DNA of 64,000 nucleotides, from contig NZ_JADKYZ010000011.1 of the NCBI RefSeq assembly GCF_015354245.1, positions 62,001 through 126,000 on the forward strand, given 5' to 3'. The notes below the pieces were generated by a model. It was given only the letters and a program-made list of their open reading frames with translations, was not told the DNA's origin and searched no databases. This DNA comes from Diaphorobacter caeni. GTDB taxonomy: Bacteria; Pseudomonadota; Gammaproteobacteria; Burkholderiales; Burkholderiaceae_C. Shown piece after piece: positions 54,165-63,009 of the stretch. The position numbers and the translations under genes were made by a program. Position 1 is the first letter of the stretch. The number at the start of each line of letters is the position of its first letter.

Positions 54165-55604
54165 ATGACACAACAGCATCTCAACTTCATCGATGGCCAG
54201 TTCCAGCCGAATGCGGGCGGCGCACGCATCGAAGTGATCAACCCGTCGACGCAGCAGTTCATCGACACGGTTCCCGATTCCAACGCGGAGGACGTGAACG
54301 CCGCCGTGGCCGCCGCGCGTCGTGCGCAGCCGGCATGGGAGAAGCGTCCGGCCATCGAACGAGCCGGCTACCTGCGTCAGATCTCCGCCAAGCTGCGCGA
54401 GCACACTGAGCGTCTGGCCACGCTGATCGCCACGGAGCAGGGTAAGCTCATGGACCTCGCGCGCGTGGAGGTGAACTTCACGGCCGACTACATCGACTAC
54501 ATGGCCGAGTGGGCACGCCGCATCGAAGGCGAAGTGCTCAACAGCGATCGCGCAGGCGAAACCATCTTCATGATGCGCAAGCCCCTGGGCGTGGTGGCGG
54601 GCGTGCTGCCGTGGAACTTTCCGTTCTTCCTCATCGCGCGCAAGATGGCCCCGGCACTGCTGACCGGCAACACCATCGTCATCAAGCCCAGCGAAGAAAC
54701 GCCGCTCAACGCGTTCGCGTTCGCGCAGCTTGTGGCGGAGACGGACCTGCCGCCCGGCGTGTTCAACCTCATCGGCGGTGCGCGCGAGACGGGTGCTCTG
54801 CTGGTGGGCCACAAGGACATCGACATGGTGTCGTTCACCGGCAGCGTTGCCGCGGGCGTGCAGATCATGACGGCAGCGGCCGCCAACCTTACCAAGGTGA
54901 ATCTGGAGCTCGGAGGCAAGGCGCCCGCCATCGTGCTCGCGGATGCCGATCTCGATCTGGCGGCGAATGCCATCTACCAGTCGCGCATCATCAACACGGG
55001 CCAGGTCTGCAACTGCGCGGAGCGTGTCTACGTGCACAAGGACGTGGCGGCGCAGTTCACCGCCAAGATGGTGGCGTTGATGCAATCCACCGTGTCCGGC
55101 AATCCGGTGACCGAGCCGCATGTGACCATGGGGCCGTTGATCAACAAGGCGCAGCTCGCCAAGGTCGCAAGGGCCGTGGAGCTGGCGCAGTCGCAAGGTG
55201 CGAAGCTGGTGACCGGCGGCAAGACGGTGGCCGGCGCAAGCGGCAACCATTTCGAGCCCACCGTGCTGACGCAATGCGATCACAGCATGGACATCATGCG
55301 TGAAGAGACCTTCGGCCCGGTGCTGCCGATCATGGAGATCGACAGCCTGGATCAGGCGCTCGGGCTCGCCAACGACAGCGACTACGGCCTGACGTCATCC
55401 ATCTACACCCGCGACATCAACGCGGCCATGCGTGCCGCGCGTGAGCTGCAGTTCGGCGAAACTTACATCAACCGCGAGAACTTCGAAGCCATGCAGGGCT
55501 TTCACGCGGGGCGCAAGAAGTCGGGCATCGGCGGTGCCGATGGAAAGCACGGCTTGCTGGAGTACACCACCACGCACGTCGTCTATCTGCAGACATCGGC
55601 ATGA
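54165..55604 (+). CDS. NAD(P)-dependent aldehyde dehydrogenase
   Basis: A 479-residue ALDH. The active-site Glu is in KVNLELGGKAPAIVLADAD, and the nucleophile Cys is in NTGQVCNCAERVYV. NAD-binding is shown by FTGSVAAGVQIM, and REETFGPVLPIMEI completes the pattern. The sequence resembles AldA lactaldehyde/glycolaldehyde dehydrogenase. Its place after the lyase suggests that it oxidises an aldehyde product to an acid. It ends at a strong bidirectional terminator. An in-frame TTG 12 bases earlier is not preferred. Confidence 0.93.
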   Translation: MTQQHLNFIDGQFQPNAGGARIEVINPSTQQFIDTVPDSNAEDVNAAVAAARRAQPAWEKRPAIERAGYLRQISAKLREHTERLATLIATEQGKLMDLARVEVNFTADYIDYMAEWARRIEGEVLNSDRAGETIFMMRKPLGVVAGVLPWNFPFFLIARKMAPALLTGNTIVIKPSEETPLNAFAFAQLVAETDLPPGVFNLIGGARETGALLVGHKDIDMVSFTGSVAAGVQIMTAAAANLTKVNLELGGKAPAIVLADADLDLAANAIYQSRIINTGQVCNCAERVYVHKDVAAQFTAKMVALMQSTVSGNPVTEPHVTMGPLINKAQLAKVARAVELAQSQGAKLVTGGKTVAGASGNHFEPTVLTQCDHSMDIMREETFGPVLPIMEIDSLDQALGLANDSDYGLTSSIYTRDINAAMRAARELQFGETYINRENFEAMQGFHAGRKKSGIGGADGKHGLLEYTTTHVVYLQTSA

Positions 55605-55650
55605 TTGCAGTGACCAGCGGGACCGCGATGGCCCGCTCGTCACGGAAATG

Positions 55651-55677
55651 AAAAAGCCACGGCATGCCGTGGCTTTT
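55651..55677. terminator. strong bidirectional intrinsic terminator
   Basis: A run of A, the stem GCCACGG-CA-TG-CCGTGGC and a run of T form a near-perfect palindrome between the convergent aldehyde dehydrogenase and IclR genes. It should stop transcription in both directions. Confidence 0.9.
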
Positions 55678-55697
55678 GCGCGTTTAGCGGGCGCGCT

Positions 55698-56441
55698 TCA
55701 GAGGGTCCCGTCGAACAGCGTGTTCGCCACCTCGCGCAATGACTGCAGATAGACATCGCGCGACGAGTGCAGGCGCGGGCTGGCTCCGGCGATGGAGAGG
55801 CCCATCAGTTCGCCGTTCACGTGGCCCGCGATCGCCATGTTCGCGAGACCTTCGCTGCCTTCGTTTTCAAGATACACCCAGCCGAGTTCGCGAAAGCCCG
55901 CGACCTGCGCCACCAGTTCATCCGTGCTGGTGAGCGTTCCCGAGGCCAGTCGCGGCCACGGTTCGTGCGCGAACATCTCCCGTACCTTGTCGTCGGAGTA
56001 GGTGCTCGCGATCGCCTTGCCGATGGCCGAGACGTAGATCTGGATCTGGTCGCCCTTGGACGAGGTGTAGCGAAGCCGGTCCTTGCCGGGAGCGAAGGCC
56101 TGGATTACCATCATGTTGCCTTCGATGCGACCGCACATGGCGCTCTCGCCGGTCTTCTCACGCAGCGTTTCGCAGGCCTCGTCCAGCCGTGCGCCGATCA
56201 TGAAGTCCTGCAGTATCTCCTGCGCGACGAGGCGCAGTTTGGTGGTCGGATAGATGCGCCGCGTGCGGTTGGATCGCGTGAGATAACCGGCATCGACGAG
56301 CGTGCTCACCAGCTCGGAGCAACTGCTGTCCGCCAGATTCAATTGCTTGGCCAGCTCGTTGTTGCTCAACTCTCTTTGCTGCTTCGCGAAAACCTCAAAC
56401 AACGCCATCGTTCGCGCTGCGGCCGGTACTTGAGCTGCCAT
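55698..56441 (-). CDS. IclR family transcriptional regulator 1
   Basis: A 247-residue regulator. The helix-turn-helix is at about residues 22-42 (LSNNELAKQLNLADSSCSEL), followed by the effector domain (CGRIEGNMMVIQAFAPG, YTSSKGDQIQIYVSAIG, LENEGSEGLANMAIAGHV). It is a close paralogue of the IclR encoded upstream on the same strand. The start is ATG (MAAQVPAAAR); a TTG two codons earlier is possible. Each of the pair may serve one of the two flanking clusters. Confidence 0.9.
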   Translation of the reverse strand: MAAQVPAAARTMALFEVFAKQQRELSNNELAKQLNLADSSCSELVSTLVDAGYLTRSNRTRRIYPTTKLRLVAQEILQDFMIGARLDEACETLREKTGESAMCGRIEGNMMVIQAFAPGKDRLRYTSSKGDQIQIYVSAIGKAIASTYSDDKVREMFAHEPWPRLASGTLTSTDELVAQVAGFRELGWVYLENEGSEGLANMAIAGHVNGELMGLSIAGASPRLHSSRDVYLQSLREVANTLFDGTL

Positions 56442-56613
56442 TTCCAAGAACTATAAGTGGGTGCAGAAGGGTTCTGCGAAGTGGGATGGTGCAGTCAAAA
56501 TTATAGCGGAGGGCGTTGAAGTTCCATGGCGCAAGGCGCCTCGATTCCACGCCTGCAGCGAGGAAGCGGACGCCATGTTTTCACCGTCGTCGCACTGCGG
56601 GTGATGCGAGTCT

Positions 56614-57360
56614 TCAAGTCGGCTTGTCGGCCAGCGACACGCCGGCCACCAGCCGCATCTCCGCCAGATACGCGTCCTGATTCTTGCGCATGCGCTCCAG
56701 CGGTCCGGCGATCGACAGCGCGACTTTGGCATTGCCGATCTGAAGTGGAATGCCGAAGGCCAGCACGCCCTCGTTGCCTTCCTCCTGCACGCTGTACCAG
56801 CCGCGCTCACGCTGGCCCTTGACGTTGTCTTCCAGTTCCACGGGGTCGACGATGGTCTCGCTGGTCACCTTGCGCATGGGCTTGAGGCGCAGCTGCCGGC
56901 GCATTTCCTCGTCGTCGAGACTGCCGAGCACGGCCTTGCCCAACGCCGAGGCATGCAAGGCGATACGTTCACCGGGGCGCAGCACGTAGCGCAGATGGTG
57001 CCGTCCTTCGGCGGTCGCCAGCACCTTGGCGGCGCCGTCGTCCAGCATGGCGCAGAACGCCGACTCGCCGGTCTTGTCGCTGAGCAGCTCGACCATCTCG
57101 AGACTGGCCATGTACAGCGGGTCATTGCGTGAGATGTCCAGCGCGATCGAGTAGAGCTTGCTGGTCGGATAAAAGCGCCGCGTCTTGGCGGTTCGCATCA
57201 CGTAGCCGGCCTTCAGCATGGTGTGCAGCAGGTCCGAGCAGCTGCTGTCCGCCAGATCCAGAAATCGGGCCACGTCGGACACGGACAACTCGCGCTTTTC
57301 ACGCGCGAAGACCTCGAGAACGGCCAGGGTCCGGGCACATGCGGGTACGTCTGCGGGCAC
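56614..57360 (-). CDS. IclR family transcriptional regulator 2
   Basis: A 248-residue regulator aligned end to end with IclR 1: VPADVPACARTLAVLEVFAR against VPAAARTMALFEVFAK. I place the start at a GTG with GAAGGA six bases upstream; longer ATG frames run through the promoter region. The helix-turn-helix is in LSVSDVARFLDLADSSCSDL, and the effector domain has HLRYVLRPGERIALHASALG and EEGNEGVLAFGIP. It is divergent from the second cluster, which it probably controls. Confidence 0.9.
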   Translation of the reverse strand: MPADVPACARTLAVLEVFAREKRELSVSDVARFLDLADSSCSDLLHTMLKAGYVMRTAKTRRFYPTSKLYSIALDISRNDPLYMASLEMVELLSDKTGESAFCAMLDDGAAKVLATAEGRHHLRYVLRPGERIALHASALGKAVLGSLDDEEMRRQLRLKPMRKVTSETIVDPVELEDNVKGQRERGWYSVQEEGNEGVLAFGIPLQIGNAKVALSIAGPLERMRKNQDAYLAEMRLVAGVSLADKPT

Positions 57361-57384
57361 ACCGATTCCTTCATGAATTTGATA

Positions 57385-57591
57385 ACGACAGGTCGTATTG
57401 TATTTCGAAATGGTGTCTTGTATGCCTTGCGTGTGTTCACAACGCAAGCGCGTCGGTGCCGCTGAAGGCGAGGAATTTATGTGTTCTAAGGGATTTCCAT
57501 GAACCATGACGGTATTCGACGAATCTCGATTGACAACGAAAAATGCAAAACATACATTACGACCAATCGTTAGATAAAACGAAATATCGTT
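57385..57591. promoter_or_regulatory. divergent IclR/cluster B regulatory region with several palindromes
   Basis: Three inverted repeats stand out: ACGAC-ag-GTCGT at 57385-57396 (25 bp before the IclR GTG), ATTTCGAAAT at 57402-57411, and AACGA-aata-TCGTT at 57578-57591 (18 bp before the SDR ATG). The placement fits autoregulation and control of the SDR gene by IclR 2. Confidence 0.5.
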
Positions 57592-57608
57592 GAATATAAA
57601 GGAGCAAC

Positions 57609-58358
57609 ATGGAACTCAATCTCAAGGGGCGCGTGGCGCTGGTGACCGGATCCGGCAGCGGCATCGGTCGGGATACGGTGTTCAAGCTGGCGGAAGAAGG
57701 GTGCAGGATCGTCGTCTCGGACATCAACGCCGGCAGCGCCGAGGAAACGGCCGAAGCACTGCGCAAGGCGGGGCATGAAGCGATTGCCGTGGCCTGCGAT
57801 GTGACGCGAGAGGACGAGGTCGAGCATCTCGTGGCGCAGGCCCGTTCCTTGGGAGGCGTGGACATCCTCGTGAACAACGCGGGCATCGTGAAGGACGGCT
57901 ACCTCACGAAGATGACCGAGCAGGCCTGGGACAGCGTGGTGGACATCATCCTCAAAGGCGCCTTTCTGTGCTCGCGCGCCGTGCTGCCGGAGATGATGGA
58001 AAAGAAGTGGGGTCGGGTGATCAACATCTCTTCGCGCTCGCTCTTTGGCAACCCCGGACAGACCAACTACTCCGCCGGCAAGGCGGGGCTGGTGGGATTC
58101 ACCCGCGCTCTGGCGCAGGAGCAAGGGCGTTTCGGCGTGACCGTGAATGCGGTTGCGCCGGGTTTCATCATGACTCCCGGCATGCGCAATCTGCCGCATT
58201 TTCCCAAGCTCCAGGAGGCGGCCACCGCCAAGGTTCCGGTGGGCTTTCTGGGCGAGCCGCGCGACATCTCCAACGCGGTCGCTTTTCTCGCCTCGGACGT
58301 GGCCCGCTACATCAGCGGCACCACGCTGTTCGTCACCGGTGGCCGCTATTCCGGCTGA
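57609..58358 (+). CDS. SDR family oxidoreductase, FabG-like (cluster B)
   Basis: A 249-residue SDR starting MELNLKGRVALVTG, with AAAGGAG five bases upstream. TGSGSGIG, NNAGIV, Ser in ISSRSLFGNPGQ and the catalytic YSAGK are all present. The end ISGTTLFVTGGRYSG mirrors the cluster A paralogue. It opens the second CoA cluster and probably handles the same kind of 3-hydroxyacyl-CoA. Confidence 0.92.
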   Translation: MELNLKGRVALVTGSGSGIGRDTVFKLAEEGCRIVVSDINAGSAEETAEALRKAGHEAIAVACDVTREDEVEHLVAQARSLGGVDILVNNAGIVKDGYLTKMTEQAWDSVVDIILKGAFLCSRAVLPEMMEKKWGRVINISSRSLFGNPGQTNYSAGKAGLVGFTRALAQEQGRFGVTVNAVAPGFIMTPGMRNLPHFPKLQEAATAKVPVGFLGEPRDISNAVAFLASDVARYISGTTLFVTGGRYSG

Positions 58359-58399
58359 GCGGCATTTTCATTCCCTGTTTTCAAGCGAACCGAATCACC

Positions 58400-59545
58400 A
58401 TGAACTTTGATCTCACCTCCGAGCAGGTCGAACTGCGCGACCAGATACGCCGTTTCATGCAGCGCGAAGTCACGCCGCTCATCGACAAGTCCGAAGCCGA
58501 ACGCAAGTTCCCGTTCGAGCTGTTCCCCAAACTCGCGGAGTTCGGCTACATCGGCGGCGTGCTGCCGGAGTCCGAGGGCGGCCTTGGCATCGACTACGTG
58601 ACCTGGTCGATGATGTTCGAGCAGCTGGGCTACCACTGGCTGTCGCTGCGCACCATGATGAACTGCACCAACGTGCCGCTGCTGATGCTGGCAAGCCGTG
58701 GAACACCCGAGCAGAAAGAGAAATATCTCAAACCGCTCATGGAAGGCAAGCGCTCGATCTTCACCGCGATCACCGAGCCGAACGTCGGCTCCAATCCGGC
58801 CGCCGTGCAGACGCGCGCGGACCTCAAGGGCGATCACTACGTCATCAGCGGACGCAAGCTGTGGATCAGCAACGGCCTGTGGGGCGACATCGGCATCGTG
58901 GTCGCCCGCACCTACAGCCCGGACAGCGATGGCAAGCTCTCGCTTTTCATCGTCGACGCCAAGGAGTCTCCGTTCGAGCGTCGCGCCGTCGAAACCATGG
59001 TGCTGCGCTGCACGGGCACGGCGGAGCTGGGTTTCTACGACGTGAAGGTGCCGCGCGAGAACCTGCTGGGCGAAGAGGGCGAGGCCATGCGGGTCACGCT
59101 CGCGGGACTGGATGCTGGCCGTCTGCACATCGCACATGGCGCGGTGGGCGCGGCGCAGGCGGCGCTCGATCTGGCCACCGACTATGCCAAGAACCGGGTC
59201 CAGTTCGGCAAGCCCATCGGCAGCTTCCAACTGGTGCAAAAACACATCGTCGACATGACGATGCGAGTGAACGCGGCACGGGCGCTGTCCTATCAGGCCT
59301 CGTGCGCCATGCAGCAGGGCAGAGCGACGATGGAGTGCGCCATCGCCAAGCTCTACGCGACCGAGGCCGCGCACGAAGTGGCCGACATGGCGCTGCAGGT
59401 GCATGGAGGCCAGGGCTACGCCGTGGGCTATCCCATCGAGCGCATTTTCCGCGACACCCGTGGCGGCACGATCCCCGAAGGCACGACGGAAATCCAGACG
59501 CTGATCATCGGACGCAGCCTGCTCGGCATGTCCGCCATCGCGTGA
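58400..59545 (+). CDS. acyl-CoA dehydrogenase (cluster B)
   Basis: A 381-residue FAD enzyme of standard length. It begins MNFDLTSEQVELRDQIRRFM, has FTAITEPNVGSNPAAVQTR for flavin/substrate contact, ISGRKLWISNG, and the catalytic Glu region TIPEGTTEIQTLIIGR. It would desaturate an acyl-CoA. Cluster A has no dehydrogenase, so its substrate may already be unsaturated or hydroxylated, or it may share this enzyme. Confidence 0.94.
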   Translation: MNFDLTSEQVELRDQIRRFMQREVTPLIDKSEAERKFPFELFPKLAEFGYIGGVLPESEGGLGIDYVTWSMMFEQLGYHWLSLRTMMNCTNVPLLMLASRGTPEQKEKYLKPLMEGKRSIFTAITEPNVGSNPAAVQTRADLKGDHYVISGRKLWISNGLWGDIGIVVARTYSPDSDGKLSLFIVDAKESPFERRAVETMVLRCTGTAELGFYDVKVPRENLLGEEGEAMRVTLAGLDAGRLHIAHGAVGAAQAALDLATDYAKNRVQFGKPIGSFQLVQKHIVDMTMRVNAARALSYQASCAMQQGRATMECAIAKLYATEAAHEVADMALQVHGGQGYAVGYPIERIFRDTRGGTIPEGTTEIQTLIIGRSLLGMSAIA

Positions 59546-59553
59546 GGAATGCC

Positions 59554-60066
59554 ATGACTCAATCGAATTCGATCGAAAAGCAGGTCGCGGCGCTGAGCAC
59601 GTTGACACCGGGCGGCTACTTCTGGGAAGACCTTCCCGTCGGCTTCAAGTATCAGACCGCGTCGCGGACCATCACCGAGGCCGACGTGGTCGCCTTCGCC
59701 ACGTTGACCGGCGATCTGAATCGCGCCCATGTGGATGAGGAGACCGCGCGCAAAGGGCCCTTCGGGCGGCGCATCGCACACGGGCAACTGGTGGTGTCGT
59801 ACATGTCGGGACTGAACACGCGCACCGTCGTCAATCAGCTGCTCGAGCCTTCCATGCTCGCGCTGCTCGGCACGGAGTGCCGTTTTCTCAAGCCGACTTT
59901 CATCGGCGACACGATCACGGTGGACATCGAGGTCGTCGAGGCGCGCCCCTCGTCCAAGCCTGACCGCGGAATCGTGAAGTTTCGGCGCAATGCGGTGTCG
60001 CAACGTGGCGAGGTGCTCGTCGAATGCATGGTGAGCATGATGTTCAAGCGCAAGGAGATGAAATGA
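59554..60066 (+). CDS. MaoC-family hot-dog hydratase (cluster B)
   Basis: A 170-residue hot-dog hydratase, starting MTQSNSIEKQ. The active-site motif is ATLTGDLNRAHVDEETA followed by FGRRIAHGQL, equivalent to the cluster A enzyme. The core ASRTITEADVVAFATLTGDL is very similar to its paralogue. The stop overlaps the ligase ATG (ATGA). Confidence 0.9.
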   Translation: MTQSNSIEKQVAALSTLTPGGYFWEDLPVGFKYQTASRTITEADVVAFATLTGDLNRAHVDEETARKGPFGRRIAHGQLVVSYMSGLNTRTVVNQLLEPSMLALLGTECRFLKPTFIGDTITVDIEVVEARPSSKPDRGIVKFRRNAVSQRGEVLVECMVSMMFKRKEMK

Positions 60067-62216
60067 ATCTGTCCGATCAACCGGGTCTGTTCTCGGACCT
60101 GCATCTGCTGTTCAATCCGCGCTCCATTGCTCTGGTGGGTGCCTCCAGCCGCAGCGACAGCGTGGGCGGCCGCACGCTCGACAACCTGCTCGAGGTGTCC
60201 GAGCTGAAGGGACCGCTCTATCTGATCAATCCGACGAAGTCCGAAATCCGTGGCGTTCCCTGCTACGCGACGGTCAAGGATCTCCCCGAAGCGCCGGACG
60301 TCGCCATCATCACCGTGCCGGCCAAGTCCGTCATTCAGTCGCTGGAGGAATGCGCCGAGAGGGGTGCCCGCTTCGCCATCGTGCTGACCTCCGGGTTCGG
60401 TGAGACCGGCGAAGAGGGAAAGCGTGTCGAGCAACTCATGCGCGGCATCGCCGAGCGCAGCGGCATGCGCATCTACGGTCCGAACTGCCCGGGCCTCAAC
60501 AACATCAACGCCAAGCTGGGCATGTCGTTTTCTCCGGCGTTTCGACTCGACCTGACGCCGGGCCCCATCGGTCTTGCCACGCAGGGCGGCGGGCTGGGCC
60601 GCACCGTGATGCAGTCCATGGAGCGCGGCATCGGCGTGGCCGCATGGGCATCCTCGGGAAATCAGGCCGATCTGGAAGTCAGCGATTTCATTCACTACAT
60701 GGCCGACGCGCCGGATGTGAAAGTGATCGTCACCGTCATCGAGGGTTTCAAGAGCGGCGAGAAATTCGTGGCCGCAGTCCAGCATGCGGCGGCCAAGGGC
60801 AAGCCCGTGGTGGCGCTCAAGGTCGGAAAGTCGGAGTACGGCATTCGCGCCGCACAGTCGCACACGGCGTCCATCACGGGATCGGCGCAGATCAACAGCG
60901 TGGTGCTCAAGCAGCTCGGCGTGATCGAGGTCGACGACATGGACGAGCTGGTCGATACGGCCTGGCTGCTCGCGCGGCAACTGCCCACGGGAAAGGAAAA
61001 GCTGGTCATCTACGGTCCATCGGGTGGCGCCGTCACGCTGGCTGCGGACAAGGTCGGCAGCGCGGGGCTGACGCTGGCCGAGTTCGAGCAAGCCACGACC
61101 GAGAAATTGAAGGCGGTCCTGCCGGACTACGCCGCCATCGGCAATCCAGTGGACGTGGGAACGGAAATCTTCACCAACTCGCGGCTTGTGGACGATACGC
61201 TCCAGGCCATCGTCGAAGACCCCGAAGTGGCGCTCGTGCTCTACACCTTCCCGCTCGACTACGGAAAGGTCATGCGCGAGAACGCGGAGAGCGCGATACG
61301 CGTTCAGGCCAACACGAACGTGCCGATTCTTCCCGCGTGGATGAGCGACCGTCTCGGCGACGGCTACCACGCGCTGGTGAAGGCGGGGCTGGTTCCGTCG
61401 CGTTCGTTGAACAACGCGGTGCGCGCCATCGGACACTGGATCGAGTGGGGCCGCTGGATCAGGAATCGCGATCCGGGATTCACTCCCATGCCGGTCGGTG
61501 AGCCATCGGCGCGGTCGCAGGCGGCTTCCACAACAACGTTGACCGAGGCAGAGGGAAAGCAGTTGCTGGCCGATGCGGGCATCAACTTCCTGCAGCGTGG
61601 GGTCGCCACAGATGTCGAAGCGGCCGTGCGGCTGGCCGACGGCATGGGCTATCCCGTGGTCGCCAAGATCGTGAGTCCGCAGATCGCGCACAAGTCCGAG
61701 GTGGGCGGTGTCGCCATCGGTCTGGGGGACGCGAAGGCGGTGCGCGCGGCCTGCGAAGCCATCCTGTCGTCCGTGAAGGCCAAGGCACCGCACGCGACCA
61801 TCGACGGCCTGCTGATCGAGCGCATGGCACCCGGTGGTGGCATGGAGGTCTTCATCGGCGTGCAGCGCGACGCGGTGTTCGGTCCCATCATGAGCTTCGG
61901 CCTCGGCGGCATCTATGTGGAAGTGTTCAAGGACATCAGCCGCCGCATGCTCCCGCTCACTCCCGCCAGCTGTGCGGACATGGTGCGCGAGGTGCAGTGC
62001 TTCCCGCTGTTCGATGGAGCGCGCGGCAAGCCCAAGAGCGATCTTGCCGCATTGCAAGCGTTGCTCCTGAAGGTATCGGACTTCGTGGTGAAGCATCCGC
62101 ACGTGCAGGAAATCGACCTGAATCCCGTCTGGGTGGGACCACAGGGCAGCGGCGCCATTCCGCTTGATGCGGTGGTGATCGTGGACGCATCTCTCAAGAA
62201 TCCATCGGAGCAATAA
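60063..62216 (+). CDS. ADP-forming acyl-CoA synthetase (cluster B)
   Basis: A 717-residue NDP-forming ligase, starting MNLSDQPGLFSDL. CoA-binding domain IALVGASSRSDSVGGRTLDN, phospho-His candidate in AAQSHTASITGSAQINS, and ATP-grasp with LLADAGINFLQRGV and KIVSPQIAHKSEVGGVAI. It aligns along its length with the cluster A ligase. Gene order MaoC-ligase-lyase is the same in both clusters, so the cassette was duplicated as a unit or assembled twice under selection. Confidence 0.92.
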   Translation: MNLSDQPGLFSDLHLLFNPRSIALVGASSRSDSVGGRTLDNLLEVSELKGPLYLINPTKSEIRGVPCYATVKDLPEAPDVAIITVPAKSVIQSLEECAERGARFAIVLTSGFGETGEEGKRVEQLMRGIAERSGMRIYGPNCPGLNNINAKLGMSFSPAFRLDLTPGPIGLATQGGGLGRTVMQSMERGIGVAAWASSGNQADLEVSDFIHYMADAPDVKVIVTVIEGFKSGEKFVAAVQHAAAKGKPVVALKVGKSEYGIRAAQSHTASITGSAQINSVVLKQLGVIEVDDMDELVDTAWLLARQLPTGKEKLVIYGPSGGAVTLAADKVGSAGLTLAEFEQATTEKLKAVLPDYAAIGNPVDVGTEIFTNSRLVDDTLQAIVEDPEVALVLYTFPLDYGKVMRENAESAIRVQANTNVPILPAWMSDRLGDGYHALVKAGLVPSRSLNNAVRAIGHWIEWGRWIRNRDPGFTPMPVGEPSARSQAASTTTLTEAEGKQLLADAGINFLQRGVATDVEAAVRLADGMGYPVVAKIVSPQIAHKSEVGGVAIGLGDAKAVRAACEAILSSVKAKAPHATIDGLLIERMAPGGGMEVFIGVQRDAVFGPIMSFGLGGIYVEVFKDISRRMLPLTPASCADMVREVQCFPLFDGARGKPKSDLAALQALLLKVSDFVVKHPHVQEIDLNPVWVGPQGSGAIPLDAVVIVDASLKNPSEQ

Positions 62217-62218
62217 GC

Positions 62219-63004
62219 ATGGCAGTCAAAACAGAAATCGGATACACGACGCCCGACGTCATCACGGTGCGCGGCAAGAATCTTTCCACCGAAATCTTCG
62301 GGAAGTTCGACTTTGTCGACATGATCTATTGGCTGAACTTCTCGCGCATGCCCGAGCCGCGCGAGAAGGCCATGGCCAACCTGATCCTGGTCGCTGCGGC
62401 GGACCATGGTCTCACTCCCAGCGCACTGTCGGCGCGGCTGACCTTTTTGGGTGCGCCAGAGTCGGTGCAGGGCGCCATCGCTTCGGGCCTGCTGGGCGCG
62501 GGAAGCCGGTTCCTTGGAACCGTGCAGAACGTGGCCGAGATGCTCCAGAAGGGAGCGAAGGAACTCGATCCGGCCGCGGATGACGCGGCGGTCGCGGCCT
62601 GCGCACTCAAGCTGGTGCGCGCGCATCGCGAAGCCCGGACGCCGATTTTCGGCCTTGGTCACAACATCCATGTGCATGGCGATCCCCGCGTCCCCGTGCT
62701 GCGCGATCTCTCCGAGCAGCATGGCTTCTACGGCAAGCACTGGCGTCTCGCGCTGGCGATCCCGGCCGCTCTGGAGCAGGAAATCGGCAAACGCCTTCCC
62801 CTCAATGGCGCGGGGGCGCTCGGCGCGATCATCGCCGACATGGGTCTCGACGGAATCTTCGGGCGCGGCCTGATGCTGGTGGGGCGCGCGGCGGGTCTGG
62901 TGGCGCATGTGCGCGAAGAGGCGGAGCACCCGACCGGGCAGGATCTGTGGGATCTGGTGCTCGATCAGGATCCGCGCAACGTCAAAGCCAACCGGACGAA
63001 GTGA
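62219..63004 (+). CDS. citryl-CoA-lyase-like protein, citrate synthase fold (cluster B)
   Basis: A 261-residue citrate-synthase-fold protein. It begins MAVKTEIGYTTPDVITVRGK and has FLGAPESVQGAIASGLLGAG. The active-site motif is FGLGHNIHVHGDPRVP, with the His retained. It should cleave a 3-hydroxy-3-carboxyacyl-CoA, such as a citryl- or citramalyl-CoA analogue, to an acyl-CoA and an oxo acid; the natural substrate is not known. It starts two bases after the ligase stop. Confidence 0.88.
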   Translation: MAVKTEIGYTTPDVITVRGKNLSTEIFGKFDFVDMIYWLNFSRMPEPREKAMANLILVAAADHGLTPSALSARLTFLGAPESVQGAIASGLLGAGSRFLGTVQNVAEMLQKGAKELDPAADDAAVAACALKLVRAHREARTPIFGLGHNIHVHGDPRVPVLRDLSEQHGFYGKHWRLALAIPAALEQEIGKRLPLNGAGALGAIIADMGLDGIFGRGLMLVGRAAGLVAHVREEAEHPTGQDLWDLVLDQDPRNVKANRTK

Positions 63005-63009
63005 AGACC

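Noticed and set aside
59835-62213. 792-codon open frame on the minus strand
   Set aside because: It is antisense to the ADP-forming CoA ligase, whose domains are clear. The antisense translation is rich in His and Arg without any motif, as usual for high-GC shadows.
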